Assembly (NCBI GenBank): GCA_023715865.1
Contig: JAMBOW010000010.1
Coordinates: 1 to 64,000, forward strand
Length of the DNA stretch: 64,000 nucleotides
Source: Neobacillus mesonae
Lineage (GTDB): Bacteria > Bacillota > Bacilli > Paenibacillales > Paenibacillaceae
Direction: 5' to 3'
The translations under genes and the position numbers were made by a program. The notes beneath the pieces are model-generated. The model saw only the letters and a list, made by a program, of their open reading frames with translations. It had not been told where the DNA came from and ran no database searches. Below, piece by piece: positions 8,384 to 17,004 of the stretch (position 1 is its first letter; the number at the start of each line of letters is the position of its first letter).

Positions 8384-9727
8384 ATGGGGAAATATTTTGG
8401 AACTGATGGTGTTAGGGGAGTCGCTAATAAAGAATTAACAGCAGAAATGGCTTACAGCATCGGTCGCTGCGGCGGTTATGTTCTCGCTGGGGGAGTAGAT
8501 CGTCCCAAAGTCGTTATCGGTATGGATACCCGGATTTCAGGACTGATGCTTGAATCAGCGCTTGTAGCTGGTCTGTTGTCCATCGGCGCTGATGTCATTC
8601 GTCTTGGCGTAATTTCGACACCAGGGGTGGCATATCTTACGCGTACCCTTAAAGCTGACGCAGGAGTTATGATCTCTGCTTCACATAATCCGGTAGAAGA
8701 TAACGGAATCAAGTTCTTTGGCGGGGACGGCTTTAAGTTGTCTGATGAAACGGAGAACAAGATTGAAGAGCTGATGGACGCTTATGAAGATACCCTTCCT
8801 CGTCCTATTGGAAGTGGACTTGGAACTGTCACAGTAGATGAAAAAGCCAAATTTGCGTATCTTGATTTCTTAAAAACAACCGTATCGTCCCGTTTCGAAG
8901 GACTGAAGGTCGTACTGGATTGCGCACATGGTGCAGCTTATGAGCTTGCTCCTAAATTATTTGCCGACCTTGGCGCTGAAGTGATTACGATTGGTGCCGA
9001 GCCTAATGGTCTTAATATTAACGATCAGTGCGGTTCGACACATCCGGAGAAGCTGAAGGAGGAGGTCGCGCGTCATGGAGCAGATATTGGTCTTGCTTTT
9101 GACGGGGATGCCGACCGGCTGATCGCAATTGATGAGACAGGTGCTGAAGTAGATGGCGACTTTATTCTCTGCATTTGTGGGGATGCCATGGACCGTGCAG
9201 GAAAGCTTAAAGATAGCACTGTTGTTTCCACAGTAATGAGTAATATCGGCTTCTACAAAGCTGCTGAAAAGTTAGGACTCAAGACAGCAAAAACGGCTGT
9301 CGGCGACCGTTACGTTATGGAAGAAATGCGTCGTGGGGGCTATAATCTGGGAGGCGAGCAGTCCGGCCACGTTATTTTCCTGGATTACAACACAACAGGA
9401 GACGGTATGCTGACCGCAATTCAGCTCGTGAATACGCTGAAAGAATCAGGTAAGAAGCTAAGCGACCTGAAAGGTCTCATGAAACAGTATCCGCAGGTAT
9501 TGGTCAATGTTCGTGTCGAAGACAAGAGCAAATACGAAGGTAATACGGTTATTGAAGAGGCTATCGCTTTGGTCGAGAATAAACTGGGTGACAACGGACG
9601 TGTACTGGTAAGACCATCGGGTACGGAATCCTTAATCCGCGTGATGGCAGAAGGTCCAGACCGTATAGAGCTTGAGGAATTTGTTGATCACATTGCGGGA
9701 GTCGTTAAGAAGGAACTAGCTGTCTAA
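8384..9727 (+). CDS. glmM: Phosphoglucosamine mutase
   Basis: Converts glucosamine-6-phosphate to glucosamine-1-phosphate for UDP-GlcNAc and peptidoglycan synthesis; in Bacillus it also restrains CdaA. The 447 residues match the family. The active-site phosphoserine is S100 in MISASHNP. The metal loop DGDADR (in LAFDGDADRL) and the sugar loop GGEQSGH are present, and the C-terminal phosphate-binding loop is RPSGTESLIRV. AAAGGAG precedes the ATG. It lies 114 bases after cdaR and is followed by its own terminator. Confidence 0.97.
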   Translation: MGKYFGTDGVRGVANKELTAEMAYSIGRCGGYVLAGGVDRPKVVIGMDTRISGLMLESALVAGLLSIGADVIRLGVISTPGVAYLTRTLKADAGVMISASHNPVEDNGIKFFGGDGFKLSDETENKIEELMDAYEDTLPRPIGSGLGTVTVDEKAKFAYLDFLKTTVSSRFEGLKVVLDCAHGAAYELAPKLFADLGAEVITIGAEPNGLNINDQCGSTHPEKLKEEVARHGADIGLAFDGDADRLIAIDETGAEVDGDFILCICGDAMDRAGKLKDSTVVSTVMSNIGFYKAAEKLGLKTAKTAVGDRYVMEEMRRGGYNLGGEQSGHVIFLDYNTTGDGMLTAIQLVNTLKESGKKLSDLKGLMKQYPQVLVNVRVEDKSKYEGNTVIEEAIALVENKLGDNGRVLVRPSGTESLIRVMAEGPDRIELEEFVDHIAGVVKKELAV

Positions 9728-9745
9728 TCAGTATTCCTAATCGTA

Positions 9746-9791
9746 AAATAAGCCCGTGAGACTTAAGGTGTGTTTTGCGGGTTTATTTTAT
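9746..9791 (+). terminator. Terminator after glmM
   Basis: AAATAAGCCCG pairs with CGGGTTTATTT (one G-T wobble), then a T-rich tail. Confidence 0.75.
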
Positions 9792-9832
9792 GGGTATTTA
9801 TGATGAAAATTGTGCTAAGGTATAAAGCGCCA

Positions 9833-9861
9833 TTGCAAAACTGATACGAGATGCATATAAT
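9833..9861 (+). promoter_or_regulatory. SigA-type promoter for glmS
   Basis: TTGCAA at 9833-9838, a 17-base spacer and TATAAT at 9856-9861. Transcription would start near 9868, upstream of the glmS ribozyme. Confidence 0.75.
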
Positions 9862-9904
9862 GAGTTGTGTGATTCAGACATAGAAAGTGAGGGTTGAGGT
9901 TACA

Positions 9905-10080
9905 ACAGCATTACAAGCGCCAGAACTTGCGCCAGCGTACGGAACTATTGTTATGTTAACAATAGACAATGGCCAAGTTGACGAGGTGGAGGTGTTCGGA
10001 TTGTTCGGCGGGGACCTCCCGGTATTCCACCATACCGATTTGAAATCGAGAACGGAAAAGAAACAGGTGACTGTTTTTAC
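9905..10080 (+). ncRNA. glmS ribozyme: glmS self-cleaving ribozyme/riboswitch
   Basis: The sequence carries hallmark blocks of the glmS ribozyme, which cleaves its mRNA when glucosamine-6-phosphate binds. These are AAGCGCCAGAACT (cleavage expected between A9916 and G9917), CAAGTTGACGAGG, TTCGGCGGGGACCTCCCGG, and the closing hairpin AAACAG-GTGA-CTGTTT near 10061-10077. GAACTTG at the 5' side pairs with CAAGTTG to form P1, and CTATTGTT/AACAATAG forms an extension hairpin. A 68-codon reading frame covers this RNA but is a by-product of the structure. It acts on glmS, which starts about 285 bases downstream. Confidence 0.95.
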
Positions 10081-10214
10081 AACGAATCGATAGGTGATAA
10101 TAAATCATGAATGTGCACGAGGAGAGCATACTTCAGCTTTTGCATGAGTGACGATATGTGTTCATCGTGACATCTTATATGAATAAGACGGAAGTCAGTT
10201 TAGTAATATTATTG

Positions 10215-10230
10215 CCGGAAAATTTTCCGG
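10215..10230. repeat. 16-bp perfect palindrome in the glmS leader
   Basis: CCGGAAAATTTTCCGG is fully self-complementary. It lies between the glmS ribozyme and the glmS start codon. It could be a small hairpin with an AATT loop in the mRNA, or a DNA operator; nothing nearby distinguishes these. Confidence 0.6.
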
Positions 10231-10362
10231 GCCATTGCTATGTAACTTGCCGGATAGGGTTTGTCACCCGCATATCAGACTATTGTTTCCTCATGCCTGT
10301 ACACATGCTGAAGGTGCTTATTCTCCCGTTCATGGTCAAATTTGATCGGAGGAATTTTACCT

Positions 10363-12195
10363 ATGTGTGGAATCGTTGGATATATTGGAAACAAAAATAC
10401 GCAAAACGTGTTGATCGAAGGACTGAAAAAACTGGAATACCGTGGTTATGACTCTGCGGGTATTGCCGTGTTCACTCCGGAAGGTCTGCAAATTACTAAA
10501 TCAATCGGTCGTCTTGCAAACCTTGAAGCTAAGCTCGAAACAGCACCACTGCAAGGAAGCGCAGGAATTGGACATACACGTTGGGCAACTCACGGGAAAC
10601 CATCAGATGAGAATTCTCATCCGCATACAGACGACAGCCATAAATTCTCTGTTGTTCATAACGGGATCGTTGAGAACTATCTGGATCTGAAAGACGAGCT
10701 GATCAGCCAAGGATGCACTTTCACATCTGAGACCGATACAGAAGTTATCTCTCACCTGGTTGCTCGCGAGTACGACGGTGATATCGTGAAAGCTGTTCAA
10801 AAAGCGATCACATACATGCGCGGCGCTTTTGCATTGGGCGTTCTGACAGAGTATGAGCCAGACAAACTAGTAGCTGTTCGCCAAGCAAGCCCGTTGATCA
10901 TTGGTATCGGTGAAGGCGAAAACTTTATCGGATCCGATATTCCTGCCATTCTCGAATATACTCGTAACGTGTATATCTTGAACGATGGTGAGATGGCGGT
11001 CCTGACACAGGATTCTGTCGAACTGATGACAATCGAAGGGAATTTTATTTCTCGGGAAATGATTCGTGTCGACTGGGATGCTGTAACTGCTGAAAAAGGC
11101 GGATTCGATCATTTCATGCTGAAAGAAATCTATGAGCAGCCTAAAGCTTATCGTGAAACGATGCTGGGCCGGATTTCTGCAGACCATAAGAAAATCTTGC
11201 TTCCTGATTTGAAAATGACGGAAGAGCAAATTAAAAATATTAAGAACATTCAAATCATTGCTTGCGGTACAGCATACCATGCTGGTCTTGCAGGACGTAC
11301 GATGATTGAGCAGTTGGCACGCATTCCGGTTGAAACGGATGTAGCATCCGAGTACCGTTACCGTTCACCAATCGTGACATCCGATACACTCGTTATTGTT
11401 GTCAGCCAATCTGGCGAAACAGCGGATACACTTGCTGCACTCCGTGAGGCTCAAGCGAACGGTGCTCATGTTCTTGCAATTACTAACGTAGTCGGAAGCT
11501 CCATCGCACGTGATGCAAATGATGTGCTTGCTACACTTGCAGGACCTGAGATTGCGGTTGCTTCTACCAAAGCATACAGCTCTCAATTGATCGCTTTTGC
11601 ACTCTTCAGCTTGTACCTCGCACAAGTGCGTGGAACACAATCCGAAGAGACCATTGCAGGCATTATTGCTGCAATGCAATCCTTGCCTGAGCAAGTGGAG
11701 AAAATGCTGGAGCAAGCAGATACAATCAAAGCTTATGCTGAGCAAATCTCCACCCACAAGAACCTATTCTTCATTGGCCGCGGCGTAGACTACGCTGTAG
11801 CTCAAGAAGGATCCCTTAAGCTGAAAGAGATCTCCTACATCCACTCTGAAGCTTATGCAGCAGGCGAACTGAAGCACGGTACGCTTGCACTGATCGAGGA
11901 TGGCATTCCTGTCATTGCCCTGGCAACCCAAGAAGCTGTTCTTGAGAAAACTGTGAGCAACATCAAAGAAGTAAAAGCACGCGGTGCAGACGTTATGGTC
12001 ATTACGCATGAAGAGCATGTAGCTAACCTGCTTAAATCTGTAGACCAAGCGTATGCAATTCCGAAAACATTGCCGATCCTGACACCAGCACTGTCTGTTG
12101 TGCCGCTTCAGCTTCTGGCATACTACGCTTCTCTTGCCCTTGGCCTTGACGTGGATAAACCGCGTAACTTGGCGAAGAGCGTTACAGTGGAATAA
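10363..12195 (+). CDS. glmS: Glutamine-fructose-6-phosphate aminotransferase
   Basis: Makes glucosamine-6-phosphate from fructose-6-phosphate and glutamine, the entry step to amino sugars. The start at 10363 is fixed by the MCGIVGY N terminus, since Cys2 must become the N-terminal nucleophile, and by GGAGG eight bases upstream. The glutaminase domain covers about residues 1-240 (CGIVGYIG, HTRWATHG, HNGIVENY). Two SIS isomerase domains follow (ACGTAYHAG, VSQSGETADT, ASTKAYSSQ, GRGVDYAVAQEGSLKLKE). The C terminus PRNLAKSVTVE is typical. The 610 residues match the family. Expression is controlled by the upstream ribozyme. Confidence 0.98.
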   Translation: MCGIVGYIGNKNTQNVLIEGLKKLEYRGYDSAGIAVFTPEGLQITKSIGRLANLEAKLETAPLQGSAGIGHTRWATHGKPSDENSHPHTDDSHKFSVVHNGIVENYLDLKDELISQGCTFTSETDTEVISHLVAREYDGDIVKAVQKAITYMRGAFALGVLTEYEPDKLVAVRQASPLIIGIGEGENFIGSDIPAILEYTRNVYILNDGEMAVLTQDSVELMTIEGNFISREMIRVDWDAVTAEKGGFDHFMLKEIYEQPKAYRETMLGRISADHKKILLPDLKMTEEQIKNIKNIQIIACGTAYHAGLAGRTMIEQLARIPVETDVASEYRYRSPIVTSDTLVIVVSQSGETADTLAALREAQANGAHVLAITNVVGSSIARDANDVLATLAGPEIAVASTKAYSSQLIAFALFSLYLAQVRGTQSEETIAGIIAAMQSLPEQVEKMLEQADTIKAYAEQISTHKNLFFIGRGVDYAVAQEGSLKLKEISYIHSEAYAAGELKHGTLALIEDGIPVIALATQEAVLEKTVSNIKEVKARGADVMVITHEEHVANLLKSVDQAYAIPKTLPILTPALSVVPLQLLAYYASLALGLDVDKPRNLAKSVTVE

Positions 12196-12233
12196 TTTAA
12201 AATTATCTATGATTGAATAATAGATAGAATATA

Positions 12234-12284
12234 AAAAGCCGAGTTGAGTTCAGGGTTTATACCAGAACTTAGCTCGGTTTTTTG
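12234..12284 (+). terminator. Terminator after glmS
   Basis: AAGCCGAG pairs with CTCGGTTT, with an inner AGTTC/GAACT stem, followed by six T. Confidence 0.9.
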
Positions 12285-12676
12285 CTTTCCCTCGGTTTGT
12301 TGAATGAATCATCGGAAGAAGACAGCATTTAGATGCTGAATCGTTAATCACATTAAAAAGGTTCTTTAAGCTGCTTGAATATTAGTAGGGTGAAAAATTT
12401 AAAAGGCACAGTATCTGAACTGTGTCTTTTTTTGCTTGTTGTTTAACTAAATGAAAGCTACAAGGAGGATTAAAAGGTTTTACCTAACCGATATTTCCTG
12501 ATCACAACTTTAGTTTTTCAGATCTCTGAATATCTTTCAGATTTCATACATTTGTTTCATTTGATTTTTCTGAAAATACATATTAAAATAATATTACTCA
12601 AATTAAAGTACTTTTATATGAACAATATTTTGAAAGTAAGTACATTAAAAGACACAGAGGAAGGAAGACAGAACAT
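12285..12676 (+). other. Gene-free interval with orphan terminator and inverted repeat
   Basis: No supported reading frame is seen in these 390 bases. A terminator-like hairpin lies at 12401-12433 although no gene ends there. An isolated AAGGAGGATT at about 12461-12470 has no start codon at a suitable distance. An inverted repeat TTCAGA-TC-TCTGAA lies at 12517-12530, with another TTTCAGAT copy about 20 bases on. These may be a gene remnant or small RNA followed by the control region of the next gene. Confidence 0.5.
12401..12433 (+). terminator. Orphan terminator-like hairpin
   Basis: AAGGCACAG pairs with CTGTGTCTT (one wobble), then seven T. It follows no recognisable gene; the glmS terminator lies 115 bases before it. 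Confidence 0.6.
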
Positions 12677-13876
12677 ATGAAGTTTACACAGTTTTTAAAA
12701 TCCAAGGGAGCGATTGCGGCTATTTTTATGGGTATCTTTTACGCAATCGCCATGCTGGGTATATTCCTCCCGGGCTATACGGCTATTCCCAACAATATCG
12801 ATAAACTTCCTATAGCCATTGTGAATGAGGATCAAGGCGAATATGGTGCGACTATTGCAGAGCAACTGGCTGGGAAGTTACCTTTTGAAGAGATTGCAAC
12901 GGATTTGACGAATACGGAGGCAATGTCTCAGTTAGAAAAGAATGATTTGGCACTGGTTGTCCATATCCCAGAGACGTTCTCTGCTGACTTGCAGAGCGGG
13001 GATGTATCATCAAGCATTGATTTTACAACCAATGCGGCAGGTGCAACGGTTGTATCTTCATCTATGACATCCATCGTGAACGAAATTAATAGTCAATTAA
13101 GTACACAGTTCTCTACGCAAACAGCACAGAGTGTATTAATGAATTTGAATGTGCCTGAAGAGCAAGCAGCAGTAATGGCTCAGAAGATAGAGTCAGCATA
13201 TGTAGGTAATTCCGTAACCATTAACGAGATTCCAGCAGGTATGCATAACAACATGCTTCCGATGTTCTTAACGATGTCAGGGTACGTTGGTGCAATGATC
13301 GGTGCGATGCAATTAGTAGGCGCATTCCGGTCCAGTCGAGGTAAAGCAAGTAAGACACGCTTATTCTTGTACGTACAGTTGACTGCACTGCTCATTGGGG
13401 TCGTGTCTTCAGCAGCCGGATTGGGAATCGCTTATTCTGTATCAAACCATGGTTCTGAAATGTTCTTTAGTTTATGGGGTCATCAGATTTTGAACTACAT
13501 GGTGTGCTTTAACTTCACTGCAATTTTAATATTCTTGATTGGTGAAGCGGGAATGATCCTTAACTTGCCGATTCTGTTACTGCAAACTCTTGCTAATGGT
13601 GCGACTATTACACGCGACATGATGTACCTGCCATATGAATGGATGAGCTATATCTCACCGATGTACTATTCGGTTCAGGCTCATTTTACGATGCTGTACA
13701 CTAACAACAGTTCTGCATTCAATCATTGGATGATGGCAGCAGTAGGCGGAGGAGCATTACTCATTAATATTCTGATTGTAGTCTTTCTGCACAAAACAAA
13801 GTCAGAGGATACGGTACAAGAAACCTCCGAAAAGCCGGCTCAGGAAATTAAAAATGCTGTAGAAGTCATGGCATAA
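12677..13876 (+). CDS. YhgE/Pip-like ABC-2 family membrane protein
   Basis: A 399-residue membrane protein built like ABC-2 exporter permeases. There is one N-terminal helix (about 10-32), then a large extracytoplasmic region (35-195) with the family opening IPNNIDKLPIAIVNEDQGEYG. Five hydrophobic helices follow, from about 198 to 375. The protein ends with a polar tail. It resembles YhgE/Pip or DUF3533 proteins, some of which act in phage binding or drug and lipid export, but it is about half the length of the longer YhgE proteins. No ATPase gene is adjacent. The substrate is unknown. Confidence 0.75.
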   Translation: MKFTQFLKSKGAIAAIFMGIFYAIAMLGIFLPGYTAIPNNIDKLPIAIVNEDQGEYGATIAEQLAGKLPFEEIATDLTNTEAMSQLEKNDLALVVHIPETFSADLQSGDVSSSIDFTTNAAGATVVSSSMTSIVNEINSQLSTQFSTQTAQSVLMNLNVPEEQAAVMAQKIESAYVGNSVTINEIPAGMHNNMLPMFLTMSGYVGAMIGAMQLVGAFRSSRGKASKTRLFLYVQLTALLIGVVSSAAGLGIAYSVSNHGSEMFFSLWGHQILNYMVCFNFTAILIFLIGEAGMILNLPILLLQTLANGATITRDMMYLPYEWMSYISPMYYSVQAHFTMLYTNNSSAFNHWMMAAVGGGALLINILIVVFLHKTKSEDTVQETSEKPAQEIKNAVEVMA

Positions 13877-14008
13877 GATTGCTATGGCAAGTCAAACTCA
13901 ACTTGAGGTGGAACTTTAAATTCATTTAGAGGTACTGTTGGATGAAGAAAGATGAATCCAGGCGACAGTAGTCTTAAAGCAATTAAAAGAATATAGTTTA
14001 GGTCTTGA

Positions 14009-14046
14009 AAAGGGCACTTCCAGCATCATGTCGGAAGTGCCCTTTA
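14009..14046 (+). terminator. Terminator after the YhgE-like gene
   Basis: AAAGGGCACTTCC pairs perfectly with GGAAGTGCCCTTT, with an 11-base loop. Only a short T run follows. Confidence 0.75.
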
Positions 14047-14119
14047 TACAATTAGAATGTGAGACTAGACTCCGAATAAAAAAGGCCTTTCCTGTTTAAG
14101 AAAAGCACCTGTTTTTAAA

Positions 14120-15007
14120 TCATAGATAACATAAGATAGACTTCTCTATCCAATATGAAAAGACTGTACCTGGACTTTGTTTCTCATACTGCTTCATTTT
14201 TAAATACATTTCCATCCCATCTGAGACGTCATGCCACAGATCTGTAAAGACAAAATCATAGTTCCTCGAAGGCAGGTGGTTTTGGGCGTACTCAAATGCA
14301 TCTGATTTGATTATCTTGATCTTATGAGCATTCGGAAACTGGGGCAACACATAGGTTTCAAACAGCTGAATCACATCTGCATTCATATCCACGACAGTAA
14401 CGCTGTCTACATTGCTTTTTTCTGAGACCATATAAGCGTAATAGCCAAGCCCAAGTCCAAACGTAAGCACATGCCCAAAAGCTCCTTCAACGGCTTCTTT
14501 CATCGTTTCTATTTCATTCGGAGTAATCGTCATCCAGATCCGATCGTTCTCTAAAACAGCAGGGAACTTGAACTCCGTATCAAAAAATCCGATTTGCGGG
14601 ATGTGCCTTCCCTCTTCGGTTCGAATGATATCATTACAAACAAAGCCCTCAAAAGGCTTGTATTTCTCATACTTTAATTCACTGCTTCCTACTTTTACAG
14701 CAGGGATTTTTATATTCCTATAATATGGGTTGTTGTAGTACTCATTCGCATCCAGCTTATGCGCCATGCGGCTAAAATACTGATCGAACAGATTTTTGTG
14801 ATGCGCATGATCAACGATATCCATTCCGAAGGCACCCGCTAATATCGCACTAAATGCATACTCATAGGATACACCACAATCTACAATCTCGTTCATCTCT
14901 TCTTCTCTGATCAAGTCAGGGGCATTGTTCAAGTAGCTGCTGAGCAAAGCAAATACACTCGAATTATCCTCTTTAATTTGTACTGACACTTCATCGTTGT
15001 AATCCAT
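14120..15007 (-). CDS. SAM-dependent methyltransferase-like protein
   Basis: A 295-residue cytoplasmic protein read on the minus strand, with AAGGTGG before its ATG. The C-terminal half has a Rossmann methyltransferase fold. Motif I is VLTFGLGLGYYAYMVSE (about residues 180-196) and the acidic loop after strand 2 is VTVVDMNADVI. A later segment is YDFVFTDLWHD, like spermidine synthases and class I methyltransferases. The N-terminal 130 residues (about) are not recognised. It stands alone between oppositely oriented genes. The substrate cannot be told; calling it spermidine synthase would be unsafe because the neighbouring polyamine genes are absent. Confidence 0.65.
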   Translation of the reverse strand: MDYNDEVSVQIKEDNSSVFALLSSYLNNAPDLIREEEMNEIVDCGVSYEYAFSAILAGAFGMDIVDHAHHKNLFDQYFSRMAHKLDANEYYNNPYYRNIKIPAVKVGSSELKYEKYKPFEGFVCNDIIRTEEGRHIPQIGFFDTEFKFPAVLENDRIWMTITPNEIETMKEAVEGAFGHVLTFGLGLGYYAYMVSEKSNVDSVTVVDMNADVIQLFETYVLPQFPNAHKIKIIKSDAFEYAQNHLPSRNYDFVFTDLWHDVSDGMEMYLKMKQYEKQSPGTVFSYWIEKSILCYL

Positions 15008-15193
15008 ATTTCCACCTTATATTCTCATATTCATTATGCGTTGTTCTTTCTTATATTCTATCTGGATTCAATTTATTTTGCTAATGGAGGGCTGCTTTAA
15101 AGAAAAGGAATTTACATATAAGGGCTAGAAATAAAATGGAAAGAGTTCGCTGATAAATTAACTTAAGTTAACTGAAAGAATGGATGTGCACGT

Positions 15194-15892
15194 ATGCAAA
15201 AGAGGATACTGGTCGTAGAGGATGACGTGGAAATTAGCCAATTAATAAAGAGTACCCTTGTGCAGGAAAATTATGAAGTGCATGCTGCATTTGATGGGGA
15301 AGAGGCGCGGACTCTTTTTGACTCGGTGCAGCCGGATCTGCTGCTGCTTGATTTGATGCTCCCTAAGCTGAATGGAATGGATTTATTAAAGGCGATCAGA
15401 CAGACGAGTATGATCCCTGTACTCATCATTTCAGCAAAAGGCAGTGATTTGGATAAGGCACTTGGTCTCGGATTTGGTGCTGACGATTATATAAGTAAGC
15501 CGTTCTCTATGATTGAATTAACAGCTAGAGTCAATGCAGCAATTCGCAGATCGACGCAGTATGTTGCGCCTGTAACCAGCAAACCTATGCCGAATACACT
15601 TCAATATAAAGAGCTTTCTCTTGATTTAAATTCCTTTACTGCAGATATAAAGGGAAGTGTCGTCCAGCTTACATCAAAAGAATTCCACATTTTAAAGCTG
15701 TTTATGACGAATCCAAACCGAGTGTTTACGAAGGAACAAATATATCATTTTATTTGGAGAGATGATTATTTCGGAAATGAGAATGTCATCAACGTACATA
15801 TAAGAAGACTGAGGGAAAAAATTGAAAAGGATCCATCCCATCCAGAGTACATTCGAACGATATGGGGAATTGGATATAAACTAGGTGAATAG
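15194..15892 (+). CDS. OmpR/PhoB-family response regulator
   Basis: A 232-residue DNA-binding response regulator. The receiver domain has acidic residues at D10-D11, phospho-acceptor D53 (LLLLDLMLP) and conserved K102 (ISKPF). The C-terminal winged helix includes LTSKEFHILKLFM and VINVHIRRLREKIEKDP, ending in IRTIWGIGYKLGE. The sensor kinase gene starts four bases after its stop, so they form an operon. The nearby ABC transporter suggests a peptide or antibiotic-resistance module, but the promoter targets were not identified. Confidence 0.92.
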   Translation: MQKRILVVEDDVEISQLIKSTLVQENYEVHAAFDGEEARTLFDSVQPDLLLLDLMLPKLNGMDLLKAIRQTSMIPVLIISAKGSDLDKALGLGFGADDYISKPFSMIELTARVNAAIRRSTQYVAPVTSKPMPNTLQYKELSLDLNSFTADIKGSVVQLTSKEFHILKLFMTNPNRVFTKEQIYHFIWRDDYFGNENVINVHIRRLREKIEKDPSHPEYIRTIWGIGYKLGE

Positions 15893-15895
15893 CTT

Positions 15896-16831
15896 ATGAT
15901 GATCGTCCTATGCGGAGTCATTGTCGTACTTTTGCTGATAATCGTATTTCAATATTTGGCCCAAAGAAAACAGAAGCAGCTCCTTCATGAAATCAGCAGG
16001 GATATGGAACATATCATAAAGCATGAGACCGCTGAAAAAGTACTGGTACAAACGGATAGGGAATCCATTCAAGTTTTGCTTATACAAATCAACCGGCTTT
16101 TGGATTACAACCAGAAGGTCATTGCCGACTATACCAAAGCCAAAGACAGCTTGAAAAAATTAATATCCAATATGTCGCATGATTTAAAAACACCGCTTAC
16201 GGTCATCTTGGGTTATGTCGAGAAATTAAAGTATGCAGAAGGGATGCCGGAAGAGGATAAGAAAATATTAATGGCAAGACTGCATGAAAAGGTATTACAT
16301 TTAATCGGGCTGCTCAATCAGTTTTTTGACTTGGTTAAAATGGAATCCGATGATTATGTCGTCCCTTTAAGTAAAGTGTCGCTCAATGAAATTTGCAGGC
16401 AAAAGGTTTTGGAGTTTTATGAGTTATTAACTGCTAATGGACTTCAAGTGGAGATTGATATTCCGGATGAGCGTTATTATATTTTAGGGAATGAGGATGC
16501 CTTAGATCGGATTATCAGCAACTTGATTTCGAACTCCATTCGATACGGCAGTGATGGAGGCGTCTTTGGCTTAACGCTTAAAGAGGACAAAGGATATGTT
16601 CATATCGAGATCTGGGATAGAGGCAGGGGAATTGCGGAAATAGATCAGGAGCGGGTATTTGATCGGTTATATACGCTGGACGATGCGAGAAATCCGCAGT
16701 TTCAAGGGAGCGGCCTCGGTCTGAGTATTTCCAAGCGTTTAACGGAAGCCATGAAAGGTACGATTCACTTAAACAGTAAGCCGTATGAGCATACGAGCTT
16801 TATATGCAGCTTCAAACAAATGACATATTAA
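15896..16831 (+). CDS. Two-component sensor histidine kinase
   Basis: A 311-residue kinase with a single N-terminal helix (residues 2-20) and no extracellular sensor domain. The dimerisation box SNMSHDLKTPLTVI has phospho-acceptor H95. The ATPase domain shows the N box (LISNSIRYG), the G1 box (DRGRGIAE) and the G2 box (GSGLGLSISKRL). Kinases this small, with little outside the membrane, often sense through a partner transporter. That fits the ABC transporter genes that follow after a terminator, but this is inference. Confidence 0.9.
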   Translation: MMIVLCGVIVVLLLIIVFQYLAQRKQKQLLHEISRDMEHIIKHETAEKVLVQTDRESIQVLLIQINRLLDYNQKVIADYTKAKDSLKKLISNMSHDLKTPLTVILGYVEKLKYAEGMPEEDKKILMARLHEKVLHLIGLLNQFFDLVKMESDDYVVPLSKVSLNEICRQKVLEFYELLTANGLQVEIDIPDERYYILGNEDALDRIISNLISNSIRYGSDGGVFGLTLKEDKGYVHIEIWDRGRGIAEIDQERVFDRLYTLDDARNPQFQGSGLGLSISKRLTEAMKGTIHLNSKPYEHTSFICSFKQMTY

Positions 16832-16842
16832 CTTTGAAGATA

Positions 16843-16872
16843 AGAGATGTTCTATAAGAGCAGCTCTTTTTT
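16843..16872 (+). terminator. Probable terminator after the two-component operon
   Basis: GAGATGTTCT pairs with AGAGCAGCTC (wobbles and one mismatch), followed by six T. Confidence 0.6.
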
Positions 16873-17004
16873 GTTGAAATGATAATGTGCACTTATGGAT
16901 CAAGCAGCGAATTTCAAACTTAAGAAACATGTAAGGAATGGGAAAGGAATAAGACACCATCTCTGACTAAGATATAACTATAAGCAATGAAGGAGGTAAG
17001 GCAA

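Noticed and set aside
9887..10093. A 68-codon reading frame between glmM and glmS
   Set aside because: It coincides with the glmS ribozyme, has no ribosome binding site, and its sequence is explained by the conserved RNA.
14120..15007. Naming the minus-strand gene spermidine synthase
   Set aside because: Only the SAM-binding core is similar. The N-terminal region and the context do not support it.
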